DNA from: an uncultured Chlorobiota bacterium
GTDB taxonomy: Bacteria; Bacteroidota; Bacteroidia; Bacteroidales; JAADGE01
Length of the DNA stretch: 16,162 bases
Reading direction: 5' to 3'
Assembly (NCBI GenBank): GCA_947311265.1
Contig: CAMZKQ010000135.1
Coordinates: 1 to 16,162 of the forward strand
In this document: piece after piece, positions 1 to 7,671 of the stretch
Layout: every line of letters starts with the position of its first letter
Position numbering within the stretch: position 1 is the stretch's first letter
The notes under the pieces: model-generated
What the model was told of the DNA's origin: nothing
Databases searched by the model: none
What the model saw: the letters and a program-made list of their open reading frames with translations, nothing else
Made by a program: the position numbers and the translations under genes

Positions 1-1130
1 AGATAGTAGGTGCTGTCCGTATTTCTATCAATAATTCTAATTTTAGTAACTCCATTTTTCATTTCATTTACAACAAAATAATCATCGTAAATAAAGCAGC
101 CTTGATAGTTTGTTTTCTTTTTTTCTGGGATTACAACTGTCCAGTTTTCGGGCAAAGTGGGGCTGATTGGCGATTTCATTAAGCAGCCATCGGGGGCATT
201 ATAGGTGGTTGTTATATAAAAAAAAGAATTACCCTTGCGATGGTCTAAGCTGTAACTTACATTGGGGATAGATTTTTGAAAGCGTATAAAATTATCGTCT
301 AAAGCTTTTTTATAAAAGGTTTCAGAGCTATTAAAGCTGCTGGTTTTTATAAAAAGGTATTCTTCCGAGCTCGAATAGCCTATACTGGGGCTAAAATTCT
401 TACGTTTTTCTTCAAAAATAAGCACATCTTGATTGGCTTTAGTGCCTAATTTATGCTGATATATTTTGTTTGATTTTTTGGTCTTGGTATCAAAAGCATT
501 ATAAAATATAATGCTATCGCTTTTAAAAGTAAACGAAGATATATTTAACAATTCGTCCTCTGTTACTCTTCCTGTTTCAATATTTTTAATATAAAGTGTT
601 CCTTTTTCGCTCCCGCCAGAGGCAAGAATGTAGGCTAATATATTTTGGTTGGGGGAGAGGTTTGAACTGAGTACATTCGCTCCAAAATATTTTTTTACAA
701 TTTTATTTACATCAAAATAAATTTCCTCTTTGGCTTCCATACTGCCTTTTTTCCTGCAATAAAACGGAAAATATTTATCTTTTTCGATTCTAGCGTAGTA
801 ATAATACCCTTTGTGCTCGGTGGCTAAGCTCGTAAAATCTTCCTTGCTAGTGCTACGCAATTCGTCATAAATTTTCTTTTGTAAGAGGCGTGTATCCCGC
901 ATTATATTGGTGGTGTAAGCATTTTCTGCAAACAGATAATTGGGGACATCTACATTTTCTTTATTTTTTAGCCAGTTATAATCATCAAAAGTGGTATCGT
1001 TGTGCAATACATTTAAAGTCCTTATTTTTTTTGCTATTGGCGGGTAATATTTTTCGTCTTGTGCAGATAAATTGAAGCTAGCCAAAAGCACAAGCCCCAC
1101 CAAAAGCATTTTTTTTAGACTGCTTTCCAT
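1..1130 (-). CDS. Oligopeptidase B-like S9A serine peptidase, N-terminal part (gene runs off the window)
   Basis: About 376 codons are open from the ATG at 1130 down to base 1. I translated the first 160 or so residues by hand. They begin with a signal-peptide-like segment (MLLVGLVLLASFNLSAQ), so the protein is probably exported. Next comes the typical S9A opening: PPIAKKI near residue 30, DDYNWLKNKEN, YLFAENAY, then YYYYARIEKDKYFPFYCRKK, the pattern that precedes the beta-propeller in oligopeptidase B. In that family the propeller gates a C-terminal Ser-Asp-His catalytic domain cutting after basic residues; that domain lies outside the window and cannot be checked. The start overlaps the end of the CYTH gene by 16 bp. 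A second in-frame ATG at 1109 would instead leave 5 bp. Either way the two genes are probably co-transcribed. Family assignment is strong; B-type specificity is inferred. Confidence 0.85.
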   Translation of the reverse strand, partial: MESSLKKMLLVGLVLLASFNLSAQDEKYYPPIAKKIRTLNVLHNDTTFDDYNWLKNKENVDVPNYLFAENAYTTNIMRDTRLLQKKIYDELRSTSKEDFTSLATEHKGYYYYARIEKDKYFPFYCRKKGSMEAKEEIYFDVNKIVKKYFGANVLSSNLSPNQNILAYILASGGSEKGTLYIKNIETGRVTEDELLNISSFTFKSDSIIFYNAFDTKTKKSNKIYQHKLGTKANQDVLIFEEKRKNFSPSIGYSSSEEYLFIKTSSFNSSETFYKKALDDNFIRFQKSIPNVSYSLDHRKGNSFFYITTTYNAPDGCLMKSPISPTLPENWTVVIPEKKKTNYQGCFIYDDYFVVNEMKNGVTKIRIIDRNTDSTYY

Positions 1131-1588
1131 TGTTTTAATTTAGATAAGTTAGAGTTGTAATAGATTAGGTTTCCTGTAACCTCCTGTCCAAGCCAATCTG
1201 GCTTTTCAAAAAATTCGTCTTCGTATTTAATCTCAATTTCAGCCAAAATTAAGCCCTTTAATTTATTTTCAAAAATATCAATTTCAAATAAATGGTGTTT
1301 ATAATTTACATAATAACGTACTTTTTCAATTTCTTCTTTTTCGCAAATAAGCAGTAGTTCTTTTGCCTCTTCTAACGAAATTTCCTTTTCAAACTCATAG
1401 CGACTAAGCCCAGATGTATTGGTACTCCCCTTTATAGTAAGGAAGGATTTTTTACCCTTAATCCGCACTCGTACCGTACGCTCTGGCACAGAGGATAGGT
1501 AGGCCTGAATAATTTTTTCGGACTTATGGGCCAAAGCGATAAAAGCATCAGATTTTAATAAAAATTTACGCTCAATTTCAATACTCAT
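1115..1588 (-). CDS. CYTH-domain protein (triphosphate tunnel metalloenzyme family)
   Basis: The 157-residue protein matches the CYTH/triphosphate-tunnel fold almost end to end. It has the N-terminal ExExK signature EIERK (E4, E6, K8), paired arginines in VRVRIKG (R40, R42), LTIKG near 50, YEFEKEI (E65, E67), EKVRY near 88-92, FEIDIFE (E102, D104) and LAEIEI (E117, E119). These alternating charged residues line the tunnel that binds a triphosphate and divalent metal. Family members include inorganic triphosphatases, thiamine triphosphatases and class IV adenylate cyclases; the single short domain without a partner fits a triphosphatase best, but the substrate cannot be read from sequence. I chose the ATG at 1588 because it places the signature at the usual N-terminal position. 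The frame is open to an ATG at 1627, adding 13 residues unlike the family. It precedes and overlaps the S9 peptidase gene. Confidence 0.88.
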   Translation of the reverse strand: MSIEIERKFLLKSDAFIALAHKSEKIIQAYLSSVPERTVRVRIKGKKSFLTIKGSTNTSGLSRYEFEKEISLEEAKELLLICEKEEIEKVRYYVNYKHHLFEIDIFENKLKGLILAEIEIKYEDEFFEKPDWLGQEVTGNLIYYNSNLSKLKQWKAV

Positions 1589-1673
1589 CAGCTTGTTTAT
1601 TTGCAAAGAAAACAAATTATTAAGCATTTATAAAATATTTAGCCACAATAAATCAGCTTTACAGAAAAAATTT

Positions 1674-1681
1674 TATCTTTG
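1674..1681 (+). promoter_or_regulatory. Candidate -7 promoter box upstream of yidC
   Basis: TATCTTTG matches the Bacteroidota -7 consensus TAnnTTTG and lies 63 bp before the yidC ATG in the divergent gap between the CYTH gene and yidC. No TTG -33 element is visible 17-23 bp upstream, so this is a half match. Confidence 0.4.
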
Positions 1682-1744
1682 TAACCTTAAAAAAAAGAAA
1701 CCTACTTTTAAGAGAAAAAAAACACCTCATTTCAAAAGAAGTAA

Positions 1745-3706
1745 ATGGATAAAAATCAAATTATTGGCATAATTCTAATCGTTGCCATTTTTATAGGATT
1801 TGCTTGGTACTCAATGCCAACAGAAGAAGAACAAAGGGCGATTGCAAAAAAACGAGACTCGCTGGTTTTGGTGCAAAAGCAAAATCATGAAAGGGATTCG
1901 CTGGCCAAAATACACCACGATGAAAAACTTAAAGAAGAGGCAGAAATTGTAACGCAAGATACAACTATCTCTGACTCTACTATAAATGCCGCTTTGCAAA
2001 GCAAATACGGTGTTTTCGGAATAGCTGCAAAAGGCGAAGATAAAATTTATACTATCCGAAATAAAAACATTACAGTAAAAATAACCTCTCGAGGGGGGTA
2101 TATGTACTCTGCCGAGTTAAATAAATTTCAAACCTACGACTCGTTGCCCCTTTTCCTTTTTGATAGTGCCGATAATCGGCTGAGTATGAACCTATTTGTG
2201 GGCAATAAGAAAGTAACCACTGGCGATATGTACTTCCAAGCCACGACCGAAAAGCTAGATTATATTGCCGAAAACGGAAGTGCCGTACTTGCACTACGCA
2301 TGAAGGCCAGTAATGGTGGCTATTTAGAATACAAATACACCCTCGAACCTGATAGTTATTTACTGAAATACGATATAAGTTTTGTAAAGCTCGACAACGT
2401 CATTGCCACCAACAGGACTGATTTTGATGTCAGTTGGAAAACAAGAGCTTTGCGGCACGAAAAAGGAGCTGACTGGGAAAATAAAAATACGACAATTTAC
2501 TACAAACTCTACAAAGATGATACAGACTACCTCACTGAAACTACTGATGACAAAAAAGAGAATATCCCAACAAAAGTAAAATGGATTGCCTATAAAAATC
2601 AGTTTTTCTCCCAAGTACTAATTCCAAATACCTATACCGAACGCAACTTTGTAGCCTACGAAAAAGACCAAGCTCAAACCAAATACCTAAAAACCTTTAG
2701 CAGTAGCTTTTCGATTCCATACGGGCACAAACCCTCTGAAACCTTTGGTTTCAATTTTTACTTAGGCCCCAATGAACACAAAGGGTTAAAAAATATCAGC
2801 TTCTCCGAAGGCGATGATTTAGAGCTAGAAGCACTTATCCCAATGGGTTGGGGGATTTTTGGCTGGGTAAATAAATTTGCCATCGTACCACTATTCAACT
2901 TCCTAAGCTCATTTGGGCTTGGTTATGGGCTTATTATTTTACTCTTAACCATCATAATAAAAGGGGTACTATTTCCGCTCACTTACAAATCCTACAAATC
3001 ATCAGCAAAAATGCGGGTGCTAAAACCACAGATTGAAGCGCTGAACAAAAAGCACGAAAAATCTGATGCTATGAAACGCCAACAGGCCACCCAGAAACTC
3101 TACAAAAGTGCTGGCGTAAACCCCATGGGTGGCTGTTTGCCGATGCTATTGCAAATGCCAATTCTTATTGCAATGTTCCGCTTTTTCCCTACCTCTATAG
3201 AGCTTCGCCAGCAAAGTTTCCTTTGGGCAGAAGACCTTTCTACCTACGATTCTATTTGGGACTTCCCCGGTGATTTTTCAATTTGGATGTATGGCGACCA
3301 CGTCAGCCTATTTACGCTCCTAATGGCAGTAGGTATTCTTATTAGCACCAAGCTAAATGGCAACAACCAAATGGACATGGGCGGCGGCGGAAAAAATAAT
3401 CCGCTAGCAGGAGTAAACATGAAAATGATGATGTACCTAATGCCTGTTATGATGATTTTTTGGTTCAATAATTATAGTGCAGGTTTAAGTTACTACTATT
3501 TCCTATCCAATTTAATTACCATTGGGCAAACCCTACTTATCCGTAGAATGATAGATGAAGACGAGCTGCTCGCCTCTATCGAAAAAAATAAAAAGAAAAA
3601 CCCTAAAGTAAAGAAAACAAAATTCCAGGCTAGGCTAGAAGAGATGCAGAAAATGCAAAAACAACAACAAAATCAAAAAAATAAGAAGAGTAGTAAAAAA
3701 CGCTAA
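1745..3706 (+). CDS. yidC: Membrane protein insertase YidC/Oxa1
   Basis: YidC inserts and folds inner-membrane proteins, alone or with SecYEG. The 653 residues show the Gram-negative layout: an N-terminal membrane helix (about 6-23), a charged linker, a large periplasmic domain (about 90-360), then the conserved insertase core from WGIFGWVNKF (about 369) with helices near 390-412, 455-480, 521-537 and 560-600. Diagnostic stretches are FPLTYKSYKSSAKMRVLKPQ, AGVNPMGGCLPMLLQMPI and YYYFLSNLITI. The positive residue in the groove (Arg366 in E. coli, by my alignment from memory) is Lys406 here, in IIIKGVLFPL. The tail (about 613-653) is Lys/Gln-rich, as expected for ribosome contact. AAGAAG lies just before the ATG. 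lgt follows after 29 bp, so the two probably form an operon. Confidence 0.97.
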   Translation: MDKNQIIGIILIVAIFIGFAWYSMPTEEEQRAIAKKRDSLVLVQKQNHERDSLAKIHHDEKLKEEAEIVTQDTTISDSTINAALQSKYGVFGIAAKGEDKIYTIRNKNITVKITSRGGYMYSAELNKFQTYDSLPLFLFDSADNRLSMNLFVGNKKVTTGDMYFQATTEKLDYIAENGSAVLALRMKASNGGYLEYKYTLEPDSYLLKYDISFVKLDNVIATNRTDFDVSWKTRALRHEKGADWENKNTTIYYKLYKDDTDYLTETTDDKKENIPTKVKWIAYKNQFFSQVLIPNTYTERNFVAYEKDQAQTKYLKTFSSSFSIPYGHKPSETFGFNFYLGPNEHKGLKNISFSEGDDLELEALIPMGWGIFGWVNKFAIVPLFNFLSSFGLGYGLIILLLTIIIKGVLFPLTYKSYKSSAKMRVLKPQIEALNKKHEKSDAMKRQQATQKLYKSAGVNPMGGCLPMLLQMPILIAMFRFFPTSIELRQQSFLWAEDLSTYDSIWDFPGDFSIWMYGDHVSLFTLLMAVGILISTKLNGNNQMDMGGGGKNNPLAGVNMKMMMYLMPVMMIFWFNNYSAGLSYYYFLSNLITIGQTLLIRRMIDEDELLASIEKNKKKNPKVKKTKFQARLEEMQKMQKQQQNQKNKKSSKKR

Positions 3707-3735
3707 TTTTCTTTCTAAAAAAGACACCTTAATAT

Positions 3736-4899
3736 ATGTACCCTAATTTATCCTACTTTTTTAAAGATGTTTTTGGCTTGGATATTCCATTGCCCATTCA
3801 AACTTATGGTTTTTTTGTAGCCCTAGCCTTTCTGGCTGGTGGCTTTATGCTTTCACAAGAATTAAAAAGGAAAGAAAAAGAAGGCATCTTTAAAACTATT
3901 CAAAAAAAAATACTTGTAGGTGAGCCCGCAACAGCAAAAGAACTTATAATTGCAGGTATAATTGGTTTTTTAATTGGCTTTAAATTACTTGAAGCCGCAC
4001 TTAACTATACCGATTTTGTTGATAACCCTCAGGACTTTATACTCTCATCAAGGGGGCATTTTTTAGGCGGAATTATTGGGGCAGGCATTTCTATTTATAT
4101 GTCTTGGAAAGAAAAAAACAAGCAAAAGCTAGACCAACCCAAGTGGATTACCAAAGAAATCCACCCCTACCAACTTACAGGAACATTGCTTGTTTTTGCA
4201 GGTATATTTGGTTTGTTGGGGGCAAAAATTTTCCATAATCTGGAAAATATGAGCGACTTTTTAGCCGACCCAATTGGCTCAATCTTCTCTTTTAGTGGAC
4301 TAACATTCCTTGGGGGGCTAATTTTAGGCTCATCAGCAGTACTCTACTTAGCTAACAAAAATGGAATGAAACCACTGCATATGCTTGATATAGCAGCAGT
4401 AGGTGTCCCACTCGCCTACGCAGTAGGGCGAATCGCTTGCCATGTAGCAGGCGATGGTTGCTGGGGTATCCCCAACCCAGCCCCACAGCCCGACTGGCTA
4501 GCTTGGCTGCCCGAATGGACTTGGCACTACAACTACCCCCATAACGTAATTAACGATGGCATACAAATTCATGCCTGCGATGGAAAACACTGCCGTGTTT
4601 TAGACGTGCCCGTCTGGCCCACCTCGCTATACGAATCTCTAATGAGTATGGTTATTTTTGCTATAACTATGGCGTTTCATAAAATAATTAAAATTCCGGG
4701 CATTTTATTTTCCATGTATCTATTTCTTGGTGGTATTGAGCGGTTTACTATTGAGCAAATTCGTATCAACACAAAATATGACATTATGGGTGGCATTACA
4801 CAGGCCGAAATTATTTCTTCCTTAATGGCACTTTCAGGCATTTTACTGGCTATTTTTCTATTTATGAAAGCCAAAAAAAATAACGTGTTGGAAAAATAA
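3736..4899 (+). CDS. lgt: Prolipoprotein diacylglyceryl transferase
   Basis: Lgt moves a diacylglyceryl group from phosphatidylglycerol to the lipobox cysteine of prolipoproteins, the first step of lipoprotein maturation in the inner membrane. The 387-residue protein is polytopic. It has the family landmarks in order: IQTYGFFVALAF near 21, RGHFLGGIIGAG (106-117) with the conserved His region, the signature GRIACHVAGDGCWG (231-244), PTSLYES near 295, and GGIERFTIEQIRIN (332-345). It is longer than E. coli Lgt because of a charged loop after the first helix (about 41-70) and an insert after the signature (about 246-290), containing HACDGKHC with two cysteines. It starts 29 bp after yidC. Its product would be needed for the lipoprotein encoded at 6068-6577. 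No clear terminator follows in the 103-bp convergent gap. Confidence 0.95.
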   Translation: MYPNLSYFFKDVFGLDIPLPIQTYGFFVALAFLAGGFMLSQELKRKEKEGIFKTIQKKILVGEPATAKELIIAGIIGFLIGFKLLEAALNYTDFVDNPQDFILSSRGHFLGGIIGAGISIYMSWKEKNKQKLDQPKWITKEIHPYQLTGTLLVFAGIFGLLGAKIFHNLENMSDFLADPIGSIFSFSGLTFLGGLILGSSAVLYLANKNGMKPLHMLDIAAVGVPLAYAVGRIACHVAGDGCWGIPNPAPQPDWLAWLPEWTWHYNYPHNVINDGIQIHACDGKHCRVLDVPVWPTSLYESLMSMVIFAITMAFHKIIKIPGILFSMYLFLGGIERFTIEQIRINTKYDIMGGITQAEIISSLMALSGILLAIFLFMKAKKNNVLEK

Positions 4900-5002
4900 T
4901 AAGCTAAAATCAGCTGTTACAAGTAAAAAAACTCAAAAGACGTATAGTGAAAATCCTAAAGTTTAGATTTACATATTCAGGTTTTTTTTTAAGCCCTTTT
5001 TC

Positions 5003-6031
5003 TTATCTTAACAGCACCATAGTTGCACCATATCCGTACTCTTTAAAAGAGGCATCTTGAAATTTAAGCTGCTTGTAGCTCCGTTGTAACTCTCGGCGAA
5101 GTTCGTGCTTTAGTTTACCATTACCCACTCCGTGGATAAACGTAATTTTATCGAACTTATTTTTTATAGCCCCTTCAAGCTCCGATTTAAAGGTAGAGAG
5201 TTGCAAGCGGATTTTATCTCCGCTATCTATACCTTTTTCATTATCAACAAGTTCGTGTAAGTGCAAATCGACCTCTTTACTCCTATTTACAATTCGTTTG
5301 CGGTAGTCTTTAGGGGCATTTAGTGTTTTATTAGCTGTATTTTGCTGCATTGCTATTTCTATATCTTTGGCAGATATTTTTGATGCTGCTTCTTGCATTG
5401 CATTTTCTTCAAGCACCGAAATAAGCATTGCTTTTTCATCAAAAAAGTCATTTTCGGTAAAACTGCCTGCTTTGTAAAACGTTATTGGACGCAGCTCTAA
5501 ATTCTTATTAACTGGTGGTTTTATATCAAATTCTTTTTTATCGAAAAAGAAAGCTTGCAGTATCATTTCCATATCGTCAGTAATATTTTCTCGCACAAGT
5601 ATGGCTAGTGGCTCGGATATATTGGGTTCAATCTCTCCAACTTGGCTCGTGAAATTGCCGTCGGGCTGGCGTGTAATAAAGCTGTATTTTAGGAAATAGT
5701 TGCTATCATTAATCAGAAAAATCTCGTAATTAAAATCGACTAAGTGTTTTTGATTTTCGGGTACAAATGCCACGTAAATATTTGTATCTGGGTTTGAAGT
5801 GTAGTAGGGTTCTTCTGGTATAAGTTCTTCTTTTTCAGAGGGTTTTAGGCTAGATGTTGTATTCTGCCCAGAGTAATCTTGCTCTTGCACCTCCAATAGC
5901 TCATCAATCATATAGGGGATTTCAAAGCCGTCTGCACCTAAAACTAAGGCGGTATCTTTGCTGACTAATTTTGTAACTAAGCCCCCACCAGTATCGTTTA
6001 GAAATCTTACTCGTCTGCCTACTTTTATCAT
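5003..6031 (-). CDS. DUF2027-like and Smr domain protein (MutS2-related)
   Basis: The 342-residue protein starts with a small beta-barrel-like segment (VGRRVRFLNDTGGGLVTKL, 4-22; then FEIPYMIDELLEV) of the kind seen at the start of Bacteroidota DUF2027 proteins. A low-complexity linker (about 52-80) is followed by a beta-rich middle domain (about 83-190). The C-terminal Smr domain (about 250-342) carries VDLHLHEL (254-261) and the HGxGxGxL motif as HGVGNGKL (300-307). Smr domains bind nucleic acid and often have nicking or endonuclease activity, in MutS2 on recombination intermediates or stalled ribosomes. No MutS ATPase is present, so it is not MutS2 itself, and its substrate is unknown. It lies 36 bp downstream of the His-rich lipoprotein on the same strand and may share its promoter. 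Confidence 0.9.
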   Translation of the reverse strand: MIKVGRRVRFLNDTGGGLVTKLVSKDTALVLGADGFEIPYMIDELLEVQEQDYSGQNTTSSLKPSEKEELIPEEPYYTSNPDTNIYVAFVPENQKHLVDFNYEIFLINDSNYFLKYSFITRQPDGNFTSQVGEIEPNISEPLAILVRENITDDMEMILQAFFFDKKEFDIKPPVNKNLELRPITFYKAGSFTENDFFDEKAMLISVLEENAMQEAASKISAKDIEIAMQQNTANKTLNAPKDYRKRIVNRSKEVDLHLHELVDNEKGIDSGDKIRLQLSTFKSELEGAIKNKFDKITFIHGVGNGKLKHELRRELQRSYKQLKFQDASFKEYGYGATMVLLR

Positions 6032-6067
6032 CGCTTTAGTTTTTATGGTTTATGTATGCCCTACAAC

Positions 6068-6577
6068 TCAAAATGAGAAAAGAAATCTGCAATTAGGGTA
6101 TTTATTTTTGCTGTAATTTCTGCATTTTTTTGTAGCATCATTTTTTTTCAGCAAATTAATTTGGGCAATAAGTGGCTCTAAAACGAGGTGTAAATTATCG
6201 TGTGGTGCACCAGTCATGCTACAAGAGGATACAGTAAGGTCTGTTTGTGCAGCAAGCATCATTGCCAAATCGGCATAATTTTTATCAGCATCAGCTTTGG
6301 CATTAAATGCCTCCATTAAATCTTTCATTTGGCTGTATGCGGTAAATGTAGTGTTGTCCGACTTCCATTTTTTTTCGCCGTTCATTTTCAAGGCTTTTTC
6401 GTGCTTATGCCCATCGGCCTCATTATGCTCATGCGTTTCATTAGCCTGATTTTCTTCTTTGTGGTGCTCATGCTCGTTATGGGTATGGGTATCTCCTTTT
6501 TCAGCTGCAGTTCCTCCGCAGGAGGAAAGGGCAAAAATAACGACTACACTTGTGATAAAATATTTAATTTTTTTCAT
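6068..6577 (-). CDS. His-rich lipoprotein with an apparently frameshifted C-terminus
   Basis: The 169-residue product has a lipoprotein signal peptide ending in LSSC, with Cys20 as the lipidated residue. A segment at about 29-65 with nine histidines in HTH, HEHH, HEH and HKH clusters resembles metal-binding loops of periplasmic zinc or nickel proteins. A conserved-looking domain follows, with SSCSMTGAPHDNLHLVL near 117-133. I do not recognise an established function; metal binding is inferred from composition. From about residue 144 the sequence turns Lys/Asn/Cys-rich. Removing one A from the A8 run (T8 at 6141-6148) gives a helical ending, MMLQKNAEITAKINTLIADF, with a stop at 6061-6063 and 171 residues. 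The annotated frame stops at 6068. Lgt from 3736-4899 would lipidate it. A promoter match lies upstream at 6602-6631. Confidence 0.75.
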   Translation of the reverse strand: MKKIKYFITSVVVIFALSSCGGTAAEKGDTHTHNEHEHHKEENQANETHEHNEADGHKHEKALKMNGEKKWKSDNTTFTAYSQMKDLMEAFNAKADADKNYADLAMMLAAQTDLTVSSCSMTGAPHDNLHLVLEPLIAQINLLKKNDATKKCRNYSKNKYPNCRFLFSF

Positions 6578-6601
6578 GATTTTTTTATTTAAGTTATTTT
6601 A

Positions 6602-6631
6602 CAAAGCTAAGTAAATTTGGCTTACAAGCAA
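6602..6631 (-). promoter_or_regulatory. Bacteroidota-type promoter for the His-rich lipoprotein
   Basis: Read on the minus strand, TTG (6631-6629) is followed after 19 bp by TAGCTTTG (6609-6602), matching TTG-N17-23-TAnnTTTG. The -7 box ends 24 bp before the ATG at 6577. It would let the lipoprotein and Smr genes be transcribed independently of aat. Confidence 0.55.
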
Positions 6632-6632
6632 G

Positions 6633-6653
6633 TTGCTTTTTACAAAAAAGCAA
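6633..6653 (-). terminator. AT-rich hairpin after aat (weak terminator candidate)
   Basis: A perfect 9-bp stem, TTGCTTTTT/AAAAAGCAA, with a 3-nt loop lies 5 bp downstream of the aat stop. It is AU-rich and no clean T-tract follows, and it overlaps the upstream side of the lipoprotein promoter. It could attenuate read-through or be incidental. Confidence 0.3.
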
Positions 6654-6658
6654 ATATT

Positions 6659-7303
6659 TTAATATTTATACTGTTCTAGATAATCTAAAAAAATATCAAT
6701 ATGGATATATTCGCCCCCAAGGCTAGCCAAATGGTCGGTTCTCATTTGGGTGTCTATTAATTTTAAATTTACATTATTTATAAGGTGTACCATTGCCAAT
6801 TTTGACGTATTAGAGGTTTTGCTAAACATGGATTCGCCACAAAAAATCTGCCCTAATTTTATGCCATAAAGCCCTCCAACTAGTTGGTTATCTGCATTGT
6901 AAACTTCTACAGAATGGGCATAGCCCATTTTATGAAGCGTAATATAGGCTTGCTCCATATCATTGGTAATCCAACTGTCTTCAAGTTGGTTTTTTCGAGT
7001 AATATAGCGGCAGTTTTTTATAACGGCTTCAAAATTAGTGTCCATTTTACAATGGTAGGTATTTCTGCGGATAAGTTGTTTTAGGCTTTTTGAGATTTTA
7101 AATTTTTCGGGAAATATTACAAATCGAGGGTTGGGGCAATGCCAAATAATTGGGTCGTTGGGGTTAAACCAAGGGAAAATCCCACTCCGATAAGCTAAAA
7201 GCATTCTTTCGATAGATAAGTCGCCACCTATTGCTAAAACTCCATCTTCGGCATAATGAACTGGGGGGAAATTAATGGCTTCGGTAAGTTGGAATATTGG
7301 CAT
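6659..7303 (-). CDS. aat: Leucyl/phenylalanyl-tRNA--protein transferase
   Basis: Aat transfers Leu or Phe from aminoacyl-tRNA to proteins that begin with Arg or Lys, marking them for ClpS/ClpAP degradation (N-end rule) in the cytoplasm. The 214 residues carry the family pattern throughout: FPPVHYAEDGVLAIGGDLS (12-30), LLAYRSGIFPWF (35-46), WHCPNPRFVIFP (54-65), SWITNDMEQAYITLHKMGYA (110-129), VGGLYGIKLG (142-151), FCGESMFS (154-161) and HLASLGG (191-197). Length is normal for the shorter bacterial forms. It is the first gene of a minus-strand run with the lipoprotein (81 bp on) and the Smr protein. A 12-bp inverted repeat lies 22-82 bp upstream of the start and would fall in its leader or promoter. 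Confidence 0.96.
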   Translation of the reverse strand: MPIFQLTEAINFPPVHYAEDGVLAIGGDLSIERMLLAYRSGIFPWFNPNDPIIWHCPNPRFVIFPEKFKISKSLKQLIRRNTYHCKMDTNFEAVIKNCRYITRKNQLEDSWITNDMEQAYITLHKMGYAHSVEVYNADNQLVGGLYGIKLGQIFCGESMFSKTSNTSKLAMVHLINNVNLKLIDTQMRTDHLASLGGEYIHIDIFLDYLEQYKY

Positions 7304-7324
7304 TTATCTTAATCTAAAATAAAG

Positions 7325-7385
7325 GGTAAGCGATGTAAACCCATAAAAGTGTTCAAACAAAAAGTGCATAGAAACATCGCTTACC
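7325..7385. repeat. Perfect 12-bp inverted repeat with 37-nt spacer upstream of aat
   Basis: GGTAAGCGATGT (7325-7336) is the exact reverse complement of ACATCGCTTACC (7374-7385). The arms are GC-richer than their surroundings. In RNA they would form a stable stem in the aat leader. As DNA they could be paired half-sites or the ends of a small decayed element. No T-tract follows on either strand, so a simple terminator is unlikely. Confidence 0.75.
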
Positions 7386-7466
7386 GCTCGCAATATAAGA
7401 CTTAATTTTTTGTTGTCAAAAATTTAGTGTATATTTAACTTCAGAACAAAATGCTGGCTCTAACTA

Positions 7467-7495
7467 TTTGTATTCCCTTAGATTTATTAACTTTG
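7467..7495 (+). promoter_or_regulatory. Bacteroidota-type promoter facing the TetR-like gene
   Basis: TTTG (7467-7470) is followed after 17 bp by TAACTTTG (7488-7495), fitting TTG-N17-23-TAnnTTTG. It would give a leader of about 170 nt for the gene at 7672. Confidence 0.45.
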
Positions 7496-7619
7496 GATAC
7501 CGTATCTAAAAAGGGAAGTGGAAAAGGGCGGAAGTAGTGGTCTAGTATATTTTACAAGCTCACAAGTAAAAAAATATTATCTGCAAAGCAATTTATTCCC
7601 CTTTTTTAAAATAAATCCA

Positions 7620-7627
7620 TAACTTTG
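7620..7627 (+). promoter_or_regulatory. Second -7 box close to the TetR-like gene
   Basis: TAACTTTG matches TAnnTTTG 44 bp before the ATG at 7672. It has the better spacing to the gene, but there is no clear -33 TTG at the expected distance. Confidence 0.4.
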
Positions 7628-7671
7628 TAATTCATGAATTTTAGGGTTCAATTATTCTAACATAAAAAAAT

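Larger units (their letters stand above)
7304..7671. other. Gene-free gap between aat and the TetR-like gene
   Basis: This 368-bp stretch separates two divergent genes. It holds the inverted repeat at 7325-7385 on the aat side, and two TAACTTTG -7 boxes facing right (7488-7495 and 7620-7627). I found no convincing reading frame in either direction. A 37-codon open stretch on the minus strand near 7440-7550 matches nothing I recognise. Confidence 0.7.

Noticed and set aside
1589..1627. Longer start for the CYTH protein
   Set aside because: The 13 extra residues precede the EIERK signature, which normally lies at the very N-terminus.
4900..5002. Possible terminator between the convergent lgt and Smr genes
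   Set aside because: I looked for stems and T-tracts on both strands. There is only a CAGCTG palindrome and a T10 run (4981-4990 region) with no adjacent stem.
6329..6592. Plus-strand 87-codon frame with a hydrophobic start
   Set aside because: It is antisense to the His-rich lipoprotein; its hydrophobicity is the mirror image of His and Glu codons.
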